From CAZIGM01 sp964538675 (GTDB lineage: Bacteria > Bacillota > Bacilli > Tepidibacillales > Tepidibacillaceae): DNA of 6,785 nucleotides. How positions within the stretch are numbered: position 1 is the first letter of the stretch; the number at the start of each line of letters is the position of its first letter. Below are positions 1 through 5,647 of this stretch, piece after piece. The translations under genes and the position numbers were made by a program. The notes beneath the pieces are model-generated. The model was not told the DNA's origin. It did not search any database and saw only the letters and a program-made list of their open reading frames with translations. The stretch is taken from positions 1-6,785 of the forward strand of contig CAZIGM010000076.1 of the NCBI GenBank assembly GCA_964538675.1. The letters run 5' to 3'.

Positions 1-1713
1 TGCTTCAGATTTATTACTAACTCCTCTTAATTGAAGTACAAATTCCTCATGTGTAATGCTAGCTAATACATCATTTTTCTCAATAGTGTTTTTTATCAAT
101 GAAATGAATTGATTAGTAATTTCTCTACTAATTGTAGTACCATAACTCATTACAATTTTTTCAAAATTAGCTATTTTAATATACACAACAGCAAAGAAAT
201 CTGATTTTTTGTCTATACTTTTTTCTAATAAATTAATAAACAACCTTTCATTCGGTAAATTTGTAAACTGATCATAATTCTTTAAAAAATCAATATACTT
301 TTCCTTCTCCTTTTGTTCAGTTAAATCAGTAAACATAGATAAATATTTCTCAACTTTACCCTTAGAGGACTTTGATCTTACAGCATATATCGTAAGATAT
401 TCTATGAATAATACCCCTGACTTTTTTTTGTTCCATATTTCGCCAGCCCAATAATCGTTTTCTTTAATCGATTTCCACATTCTCTCGTAAAACTCTTTAT
501 CATGTTTGTTAGATTTTAGTATAGTCGTATTTAATCCAATAGCTTCACCAACTGAATACCCAGTAATCTTCTCAAATGCTTTATTTACATAAATAATTTT
601 CGTGGTCGTATCAGTAATAACTACTCCCTCTTCTTTAGAGTCTGATATAATTCTTAGAACATTTAAGTTATCTATATCTTTTCTACGGAAATATATTAAA
701 GATACTATAATTAATATAATTAAAAATGATGATAAAAGAACATAGTCTCTAATTCTTATTATATTAATAAATGATTCTTCATTAAATAGAAGTAATTGTT
801 TTTTATCAAAAGAAGTAAATACAGTCCATGAAAAAGATTGATTACTTATCTCTTGAAACGGATATACTTTTTGAAAATAATATATATATTCATCGTTTTC
901 TATAAGACCTTCATTATTATTAAATATGCTTTCCCATATATCAGAATATGTATTGCTAAATGAATCTTCTATATTTTCTTCAGATATAAAAACAAACCCT
1001 TCTGAATCTCCCTTTCTCTCAAGCCAAAAGTCATCACTACTCAACAAACTAACATTTATATTTAATTCATTATCCAAGTAATATTGATTGATATTATTAA
1101 GAAAGATTTCTCCAGAATAGTTCAAAATAATATAACCTTGTAATTCATTTTTATATTCAATTGGTATAGAGAAGTTTACTGATGGATAATTAAATCTATT
1201 AATCGAATTTATTGGATTTAATGAAATACTTATTTCATCTTTACTTGAAAAATCATATAAGTACTGTTCATCTTTATCTTCTATTAATCCCTGCTCAATA
1301 ATTTGAATATTTCCTTCTCTGTTTTTGATGATTTTAGAAACCTCAAATCCTTCTTGATCAAAAAAACTTATACTAACAAACAGATTATGAGAATTTAAAA
1401 AATTTACATAAAATTGCTCAAACTCTGATATGTTATTACGATATAAATTAGAAAAATATTCTTGAACTTCATTTGAATTTTTTAGAAATATAATATTGGA
1501 ATAAATGTCCTCATAAATTGAATGTATGTTATAACTAAATACTGCAGATACTTGCTTTTGTTCAGAGATAATAGGTTCTTTTGCTTTTTCAAGTGCAGCG
1601 TCATAGAAATAATTAGTAAAACTTAAAATAATAAGTACAGTTGGGATATAGATTAATAGAAAATAAATGGCGATTTTTTTTATATCATTTAGTGTAATAT
1701 TTTTTTTACTCAT
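1..1713 (-). CDS. Membrane sensor protein with PAS and degenerate GGDEF domain (C-terminus beyond window)
   Basis: This is the first 571 residues of a transmembrane signalling protein; the reading frame is still open at base 1. ATG at 1711-1713 follows GGAGG by 5 nt, which fixes the start. Visible parts: a first membrane helix at about residues 12-33, an extracytoplasmic sensor of about 290 residues (34-322, Cache-like in size and position but not recognised by motif), a second helix at 324-343, then a PAS domain at about 351-466 (VNKAFEKITGYS at 376-387, ending in FTDLTEQ). A GGDEF-like domain begins near 473 with YDQFTNLPNERLF, the counterpart of DxLTGLPNR. The GGDEF signature position reads THEEF (554-558), so cyclase activity is unlikely. 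In this family such degenerate domains commonly precede an EAL phosphodiesterase domain; that domain would lie outside the window and is only inferred. There is no HAMP domain. Confidence is high for the architecture and low for the ligand. Confidence 0.9.
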   Translation of the reverse strand, partial: MSKKNITLNDIKKIAIYFLLIYIPTVLIILSFTNYFYDAALEKAKEPIISEQKQVSAVFSYNIHSIYEDIYSNIIFLKNSNEVQEYFSNLYRNNISEFEQFYVNFLNSHNLFVSISFFDQEGFEVSKIIKNREGNIQIIEQGLIEDKDEQYLYDFSSKDEISISLNPINSINRFNYPSVNFSIPIEYKNELQGYIILNYSGEIFLNNINQYYLDNELNINVSLLSSDDFWLERKGDSEGFVFISEENIEDSFSNTYSDIWESIFNNNEGLIENDEYIYYFQKVYPFQEISNQSFSWTVFTSFDKKQLLLFNEESFINIIRIRDYVLLSSFLIILIIVSLIYFRRKDIDNLNVLRIISDSKEEGVVITDTTTKIIYVNKAFEKITGYSVGEAIGLNTTILKSNKHDKEFYERMWKSIKENDYWAGEIWNKKKSGVLFIEYLTIYAVRSKSSKGKVEKYLSMFTDLTEQKEKEKYIDFLKNYDQFTNLPNERLFINLLEKSIDKKSDFFAVVYIKIANFEKIVMSYGTTISREITNQFISLIKNTIEKNDVLASITHEEFVLQLRGVSNKSEA

Positions 1714-1767
1714 GTTATCCTCCATTATTACGTTATGTCAAATTCCGACAATTTCTCTGTTACTATG

Positions 1768-1773
1768 ATTATA
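1768..1773 (-). promoter_or_regulatory. Extended -10 promoter for the PAS/GGDEF-like gene
   Basis: On the minus strand a perfect TATAAT is preceded by TGT, giving the extended -10 form TGnTATAAT. No good -35 box lies 17-18 nt upstream, as is usual for extended -10 promoters. Transcription would start near 1761 and leave a leader of about 48 nt before the start codon at 1713. Confidence 0.5.
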
Positions 1774-1810
1774 ACACCAAATATAATGGAACATAAGGTA
1801 AAAGATGAAA

Positions 1811-1839
1811 AATATAACAATAAATTTTGACTTTATCAA
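1811..1839 (-). promoter_or_regulatory. Second sigma-A-like promoter for the PAS/GGDEF-like gene
   Basis: On the minus strand, TTGATA (1834-1839) and TATATT (1811-1816) are separated by exactly 17 nt. This lies about 100 nt upstream of the start codon at 1713 and just downstream of the aminotransferase terminator, so the gene appears to be transcribed independently of that neighbour. Either this or the extended -10 site may be the main promoter. Confidence 0.5.
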
Positions 1840-1855
1840 CTCTTATTTAAACATA

Positions 1856-1891
1856 TAAAAATGCATATACAGGTACTCCCTATATATGCAT
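1856..1891 (-). terminator. Intrinsic terminator after the aminotransferase gene
   Basis: On the minus strand ATGCATATATAGG (1879-1891) pairs with CCTGTATATGCAT (1861-1873) as a 13-bp stem with one G·U pair and the 5-nt loop GAGTA, followed by TTTT (1857-1860). The U-tract lies only on the minus side, so it acts on leftward transcription. It sits about 90 nt beyond the aminotransferase stop at 1985 and closes that unit. Confidence 0.85.
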
Positions 1892-1984
1892 GACACTACT
1901 GACTATTCAAAAGATATTCCTTAAAAGAATTATAACCCTTTGAAAAATGATTCAATACGAATTATTAATAATTTTATCTGTCTA

Positions 1985-3193
1985 TTATACACATTTTGAT
2001 AATAAAGTCTGAGGATATTCCTGTAACGCATCTTTTAAAATTTTCATAGCTATTTTTAAATCGTTTTCATTAAGTACATAAGCTATTCTTACCTCATCAA
2101 TCCCTAATCCTTCAGAACCATAAAATCCTTGTGCAGGTGATAGCATAACTGTTTCGTTATTAATATTAAAATCTGAAAGAAGCCACATTGCGAATTCTTC
2201 AGCATTATTAACTGGTAATTTTGCAACAATATAAAATGCACCTTTAGGTTTCTCACACTGAACTCCAGGAATTTTTATCAGTTCTTCATAAATAGTATCT
2301 CTTCTTTTTTGATATTCCTTTTTAATACCATCAAAATAATCGAAAGATGTTTTATATAAAGCAATTGCACCTATTTGTTCTAAAGTAGGGCAACAAAGTC
2401 TTCCTTGACATAATTTTAATATTTGTTTAATTAAATGATTATTTTTACAAAGAATTGCACCTATTCTTGTTCCACAAGCACTATACCTTTTAGAAATACT
2501 GTCAATAATAACTACCCTATCCTCAAGGTTCTTAATACTACCAAAACTTGTAAATGATAAATCGTCATAAACAAATTCTCTATATACTTCATCAGATATA
2601 ATAAACAAATTATGTTTTGTGGCTATATCGGCTAACATTCTAATCTCGTCATCAGAATAAACAACACCTGTTGGATTACCAGGATTTGAAAACAAAATCG
2701 CCTTTGTTTTCGGATTAATTAATGTCTCAATCTCTTCTTTCTTAGGAAGTCGAAAGCCATTTGATGCATTTGTAGTAATTGCTTTTACTTTAATCCCAAC
2801 AGAAGACGCAATTGATTGAAAATTAGTATAAAACGGTTCAGGTAATAAAATTTCATCACCAGGGTCTGCTACAGCAATCAATGAAAATAGTACAGCTTCA
2901 CTACCTCCATTAGTAATTAATATGTTGTTTTCGTCAAAGCTCATGCCATAATGTTTGTAATAGTTAGATACAGCATTAATTAAATCAGGCATTCCCTGTG
3001 ACGGAGTATACTTAAGTATTTTTTCATCAAAACCTCTTACTGCATTCATGAAATTACTTGGTGTCTCTATATCAGGTTGACCTATATTAAGATAATATAT
3101 CTTTTTACCTTCTTTTTTTGCTTTATCATTTAAAGGAGCTAATTTTCTTATTGGTGATTCTTTCATATTAATAATCCTCTGTGAAAATTCCAT
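1985..3193 (-). CDS. PLP-dependent class I/II aminotransferase, predicted alanine-responsive
   Basis: A complete 402-residue cytoplasmic enzyme of the aspartate-aminotransferase fold (fold type I), which moves an amino group between an amino acid and a 2-oxo acid using pyridoxal phosphate. Landmarks: LNIGQPDIETP (35-45), YTPSQGMPDL (62-71), NPGNPTG (170-176, with N173 near the cofactor ring), SDEVYREF (200-207, with D201 and Y204), the Schiff-base lysine K235 in SISKRYSACGTRIG with R243 in the phosphate-binding part, and R369 in DEVRIAYV, the usual substrate-carboxylate arginine. Length is normal for the family and no core motif is missing. ATG at 3193 follows AGGAGG by 7 nt. The gene is alone between its own T-box leader and a terminator. 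The leader's specifier and acceptor bulge fit tRNA-Ala, so I infer a role in alanine formation. Sequence alone does not settle the substrate; aspartate remains possible. Confidence 0.95.
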   Translation of the reverse strand: MEFSQRIINMKESPIRKLAPLNDKAKKEGKKIYYLNIGQPDIETPSNFMNAVRGFDEKILKYTPSQGMPDLINAVSNYYKHYGMSFDENNILITNGGSEAVLFSLIAVADPGDEILLPEPFYTNFQSIASSVGIKVKAITTNASNGFRLPKKEEIETLINPKTKAILFSNPGNPTGVVYSDDEIRMLADIATKHNLFIISDEVYREFVYDDLSFTSFGSIKNLEDRVVIIDSISKRYSACGTRIGAILCKNNHLIKQILKLCQGRLCCPTLEQIGAIALYKTSFDYFDGIKKEYQKRRDTIYEELIKIPGVQCEKPKGAFYIVAKLPVNNAEEFAMWLLSDFNINNETVMLSPAQGFYGSEGLGIDEVRIAYVLNENDLKIAMKILKDALQEYPQTLLSKCV

Positions 3194-3244
3194 CTTGCTT
3201 CCTCCTAATTATTATATTTTTCATAATAACTTGTCTATTTAAAC

Positions 3245-3277
3245 AAAAAGTCCCCGTTCCACAATAGGAACGAGAAC
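3245..3277 (-). terminator. T-box terminator of the downstream module
   Basis: On the minus strand GTTCTCGTTCC (3267-3277) pairs with GGAACGGGGAC (3250-3260) as a continuous 11-bp stem with two G·U pairs and the loop TATTGT, followed by TTTTT (3245-3249). It is better paired than the upstream module's terminator and lies about 50 nt before the aminotransferase start. CCTATT within it can switch to AATAGG to form the antiterminator. Confidence 0.88.
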
Positions 3278-3407
3278 TAACCCGCGGTACCACCCTATTT
3301 ATCAAATATATTTATTATCAAATAAGATTAATACCAAAAAACACAAAAACTCCCATCCTATAATAGGAACGAGAGCTATCCCGCGGTACCACCCTATTTA
3401 TCAAATA
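3263..3407 (-). repeat. Direct repeat of the T-box antiterminator module (3263-3308 and 3362-3407)
   Basis: Two 46-base blocks, 99 bases apart, match at 44 positions. Each covers the leading TATTTGATAAATAGG segment, the whole T-box core and the first arm of the terminator. The distal terminator arms differ between copies but stay complementary to their own partner arms. This points to a duplication followed by divergence under selection for pairing. Confidence 0.92.
3345..3375 (-). terminator. T-box terminator of the upstream module
   Basis: On the minus strand CTCTCGTTCCTA pairs with TAGGATGGGAG around a TTA loop (about 11 bp, two G·U pairs, one bulged T). TTTTT and, after GTG, a second T-run (3335-3340) follow. 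CCTATT in its 5' arm and loop can instead pair with AATAGG ahead of the T-box core, the antiterminator state. Confidence 0.85.
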
Positions 3408-3615
3408 AAAATTATTTGATCACTCATTTAAGTAAATATAATACCTTGCAATATAACAGTTGCAAACCGTTAACTTCTACTATTATTTCGAAGCTAATAC
3501 TCAGAAGCTGCTTCCAAATACCCACATCAGAAGTCTTCCAGCCATGGACTTCCTCTCTATAGACTAAAGTATATGTACTCCTCTTCGTCACAGTATTATT
3601 TTATTTATTTATAAA

Positions 3616-3644
3616 ATGATATAAAAAAATAACAATTTTGTCAA
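3616..3644 (-). promoter_or_regulatory. Sigma-A promoter of the T-box/aminotransferase unit
   Basis: On the minus strand a perfect -35 TTGACA (3639-3644) and a -10 TATCAT (3616-3621) are separated by 17 nt. The predicted start near 3609 is just upstream of T-box Stem I. The promoter lies about 40 nt beyond the DUF454 stop at 3685, so the aminotransferase does not depend on read-through from that gene. Confidence 0.8.
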
Positions 3645-3684
3645 TAGGGATTTTATCTAAATACCATTAATATCGATTTTATCA

Positions 3685-4149
3685 TTATTTTTTTTCTTTA
3701 AATCCAACTTCAGAAGCTGCCAGCATGTCTTCAGGAATAGTAATATTAAATTCATTAATTACACTATTCAAACGTAATACATGCTGAGTAATCCAAATTG
3801 CTATACCTAATAACAGGGCAATAACAGCATATATAGCTAATTGAGGCATATCTACCGTGGTCATATAATATATCGAATAACTCATTGTAATCCATAATAA
3901 AGATAGAACAACAACCTTTGATTTTTTAGTTATAACTTTATGCTCACGGTAATTTCTTATATACTTTCCAAATATTTTATTATTAATCAACATATTATAA
4001 AATTTTTTGGAACTTCTCATATAACATGCTGCTCCTAATAAAAATAACGGGGTTGTTGGTAGTATAGGTAGAAAAACACCTATAAATCCAAATATTATGG
4101 AAATAGTCCCAGCAATTATTAATAGGATTTTTATCATACGTTTCTTCAT
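3685..4149 (-). CDS. DUF454 (YbaN-like) small integral membrane protein
   Basis: A protein of about 154 residues with the DUF454 hallmark near its N-terminus: a hydrophobic stretch with GVFLPILPTTPLFLLGAACYMRSS, then FYNMLINNKIFGKYIRNYREHKVI. Two more membrane helices follow (about residues 78-96 and 103-122), then a short polar C-terminal tail. The biochemical role of this family is not established, so none is assigned. I prefer ATG at 4149 (MKKRMIK...). A GTG at 4161 is in frame and would add MIFI. Neither has a well-placed ribosome binding site: GAGAG ends 13 nt before the ATG and abuts the GTG. The repeat copy at 4180-4391 lies directly upstream and may have altered the original leader; I found no convincing promoter. 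Part of the gene (3799-3853) recurs exactly, inverted, at the right end of the window. Confidence 0.88.
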   Translation of the reverse strand: MKKRMIKILLIIAGTISIIFGFIGVFLPILPTTPLFLLGAACYMRSSKKFYNMLINNKIFGKYIRNYREHKVITKKSKVVVLSLLWITMSYSIYYMTTVDMPQLAIYAVIALLLGIAIWITQHVLRLNSVINEFNITIPEDMLAASEVGFKEKK

Positions 4150-4179
4150 TATAAATATCACACTCTCTTTGTAGTCACT

Positions 4180-4391
4180 TTTATAAAGCCGAACTTTATT
4201 CAGATGGAGTTTTTCACCTAAAGGTATAAGTGCAACTAAGACTTACGCTACGTTTAAACTTGCGTAAATCAAGTTTTCTTTAACTCCGCCTGATTCTCCC
4301 CCAGTTAACATAGCACGACTTAATGCTTTAGCACTAAAGTGTGAATTGCGCACTTTGTGTTTATGTGGGAGTCTTATCATATCTGGATAAA
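4180..4391. repeat. Non-coding hairpin-rich repeat, copy 1 (212 bp)
   Basis: This copy shares its ends with copy 2: TTTATAAAGCYGAACTTTAT plus CAGATGGAGTTT on the left, and CTTATSATATCTGGATAAA on the right. TTTATTCAGAT (4195-4205) is complementary to ATCTGGATAAA (4381-4391) with one G·U, so the ends can pair or act as terminal inverted repeats. Inside are a left-end hairpin (ATAAAG/CTTTAT, loop CCGAA), a long arm CAGATGGAGTT/AACTCCGCCTG enclosing a degenerate hairpin (TTACGC/GCGTAA), and a three-way arrangement closed by CTCCC/GGGAG and ACATA/TATGT that holds the CACG/TGTG hairpin at 4314-4343. There is no open reading frame of note. It is either a non-autonomous mobile element (MITE-like) or a structured RNA; I cannot match it to a known family. 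Confidence 0.8.
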
Positions 4392-4416
4392 TGTTACATA
4401 AGTTGTTATGAACAAA

Positions 4417-4446
4417 ATGAAATATAGATTATAATCCATATTTCAT
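4417..4446. repeat. 30-nt near-perfect palindrome between the two repeat copies
   Basis: ATGAAATAT/ATATTTCAT arms flank a GATTATAATC centre. The only imperfection is one pair: A·C on the plus strand, which reads G·U in minus-strand RNA. It sits in the 145-bp AT-rich gap (4392-4536) between the two repeats, upstream of DUF454. That gap otherwise holds only a small CATAA/TTATG hairpin (4397-4410) and no gene. The palindrome could be a repressor operator or an RNA hairpin; nothing decides between them. Confidence 0.6.
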
Positions 4447-4536
4447 AATAAATAATACCATAATAATATACCAGAATACTTAGCCTAGGTCACTTATTTT
4501 TATACTTATAAATACTTTTGTGAAAAACTTCTATTG

Positions 4537-4839
4537 TTTATAAAGCTGAACTTTATTCAGATGGAGTTTAATCTCCACCTGAATTCTAGTACTCAAGGAG
4601 CACAAGTGACGCTAAGACACTAAAGTGTCAAGTCGTCCTATGCACACAAGAAGTAACCCATAGTTGCTAATTCAAGAGTACAAGTGACGCTAAGACACTA
4701 AAGTGTCAAGTCGTCCTATGTGAGACTTATCCTAAATTCATTTTTCCCCTAGTTAACATAGCACGACTTAATGCTTTAGCATTATAGCGTGACTTGCGCA
4801 CTTTGTGTGTAAGTGGAGGTCTTATGATATCTGGATAAA
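4537..4839. repeat. Non-coding hairpin-rich repeat, copy 2 (303 bp)
   Basis: This copy has the same orientation and ends as copy 1. TTTATTCAGAT (4552-4562) is complementary to ATCTGGATAAA (4829-4839), and the left-end hairpin is ATAAAG/CTTTAT with loop CTGAA. The next arm is a compact hairpin CAGATGGAG/CTCCACCTG. The centre holds two exact 41-bp direct repeats (see separate entry). The right part holds CACG/CGTG (4762-4791), abutting a 10-bp stem ACTTGCGCAC/GTGTGTAAGT with a TTT loop (4792-4814). Its right end lies 1 bp from the CPBP stop codon, so the element occupies the 3' flank of that gene without disrupting it. No coding region is visible. Confidence 0.8.
4602..4720. repeat. Two exact 41-bp direct repeats, each a hairpin module
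   Basis: Copies at 4602-4642 and 4680-4720 are identical over 41 bases, with a period of 78. Each folds as an outer stem GACG/CGTC, an internal loop of CTAA opposite AAGT, an inner stem GACAC/GTGTC and a TAAA loop. The reverse complement of this module matches the hairpins at 4762-4791 and 4314-4343 in the unpaired positions but not in the stems. Confidence 0.85.
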
Positions 4840-4840
4840 A

Positions 4841-5521
4841 TTATAATATACCAAAAAGTCTAAATCCGATAAGGATAATAGCCAAATCTGCACAAATGTG
4901 TACGAACCAACTGTTTAAGAAAGTATTATCTTTATCATCTAAGTAGTTAAAAATATACCCTCCTACAAATAAACCAACTGTTACAAATAAAAATAATCCT
5001 ATTGAAAACCAGTTTTGAATATTAGCAATATGATAAATAGCAAATGCAGCTGAACTAATAAAATAAGCTAATTTCCTTAAATTCAATTTCTTTAAGTTTA
5101 AAAAAATAAATCCTCTAAAGAAGAACTCTTCTAATAAAGAATTGATAAAAGAAAGATATAAACCATAAAATATGATATTGCTTTTATCGATTTGATATTT
5201 GCTTTCGAACTCATCTATTAGAATACCAATCTCTATATGTTGCTCTAATAAAACAAAAGCAATAATTATTACTAAAAAAATAACTATCCCAAGAATTATA
5301 CTTAAATTAATCTTGGCTGTTTTCCTTCTATTTTTAATAGACTCTTTTAGAAAATTATCTTTTGTCTTTAATATATATATTGTTGGAAATAACGAAAACA
5401 AAAGAAATTTTACCCCTATTTTAGTAATATAATTAAAAGTTAATACCTGATCAACTATATATAGTAAGCCTATTGTAATAACTGCTGATATTATAATATA
5501 AATTAGCCTTTTATTTTTCAC
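4841..5521 (-). CDS. CPBP-family intramembrane metalloprotease (CAAX protease and bacteriocin-processing family)
   Basis: A 226-residue polytopic membrane protein. The family's catalytic motifs are all present in order: EEFFFRG (E131, E132, R136), FAIYH with H164, and NSWFVHICAD with H208 and D212. They lie on hydrophobic segments in the C-terminal half, as in the Abi/CPBP glutamic-type intramembrane proteases related to Rce1. Additional membrane helices are at about 7-24, 36-52 and 73-92, with a basic loop at 59-70. GTG at 5521 is the likely start, because GAGGTG lies 8 nt upstream and no nearer ATG is in frame. Bacterial members are linked to peptide processing, bacteriocin self-immunity or protein sorting. 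No bacteriocin-like gene is visible here, so the substrate is unknown. The 126-nt gap to the cyclase gene holds only a weak promoter-like TTGACT (5626-5631) with TTTAAA 18 nt away. Confidence 0.93.
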   Translation of the reverse strand: MKNKRLIYIIISAVITIGLLYIVDQVLTFNYITKIGVKFLLFSLFPTIYILKTKDNFLKESIKNRRKTAKINLSIILGIVIFLVIIIAFVLLEQHIEIGILIDEFESKYQIDKSNIIFYGLYLSFINSLLEEFFFRGFIFLNLKKLNLRKLAYFISSAAFAIYHIANIQNWFSIGLFLFVTVGLFVGGYIFNYLDDKDNTFLNSWFVHICADLAIILIGFRLFGIL

Positions 5522-5647
5522 AAGATTAACACCTCAAGCTATTTCTTCAAACCAATTTATGAACTTCTTTAAAATCTTTATATTTCCTGGGAATATATAT
5601 TTTTAAACTCTGATTCTTACTTTTAAGTCAACTACTTAATGAACAAT

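Larger units (their letters stand above)
3245..3609 (-). promoter_or_regulatory. T-box leader (predicted tRNA-Ala) with two tandem antiterminator/terminator modules
   Basis: This leader RNA senses uncharged tRNA and controls the aminotransferase. Stem I lies at about 3490-3590. Its 5' side carries GACGAAGAGGAGTA; GAGG pairs with CTTC (3504-3507) to close the specifier loop, and AGTA faces GGAA as in the usual loop-E motif. The specifier is GCA (3509-3511), followed by G, giving alanine. The AGAGA and terminal-loop region is at about 3530-3560. Small hairpins follow, including AACGGT/ACTGTT and a 9-bp stem at 3400-3420. The conserved core AGGGTGGTACCGCGGG then occurs twice, at 3380-3395 and 3281-3296, each followed by a terminator. 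In both copies TGGT would pair with the tRNA end ACCA (discriminator A73), which fits tRNA-Ala. The frame-shifted reading AGC (Ser) is less likely because bacterial tRNA-Ser has G73. AATAGG before each core can pair with CCTATT in the terminator to form the antiterminator. Confidence 0.93.

Noticed and set aside
3400..3420. Stand-alone terminator for leftward transcription
   Set aside because: The 9-bp stem is entirely A/T apart from one pair and is not followed by a T-run. It fits better as an accessory stem between Stem I and the antiterminator of the T-box leader.
3509..3512. Serine (AGC) specifier reading of the T-box
   Set aside because: The loop-E GGAA spacing favours GCA, and both TGGT bulges need discriminator A73, whereas bacterial tRNA-Ser carries G73. 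Kept only as a minor alternative.
3645..3684. Terminator downstream of DUF454
   Set aside because: Only a trivial AAT-CGAT-ATT palindrome is present, with no stable stem plus T-run. Transcripts may run on towards the T-box region.
4303..4391. Integron attC site, suggested by GTTAAC next to paired hairpins
   Set aside because: There is no matching RYYYAAC/GTTRRRY pair at the two ends, and no integrase or gene cassettes are visible.
4602..4720. CRISPR-like array because of repeated 41-bp units
   Set aside because: There are only two units, their 37-bp separation is matched by no further repeat, and the unit is a strong hairpin that recurs in inverted orientation. No cas genes are nearby.
5199..5432. 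Plus-strand open frame of 77 codons
   Set aside because: It lies antisense inside the CPBP protease gene, has no ribosome binding site and its translation has no recognisable features. It is a shadow of the real gene.
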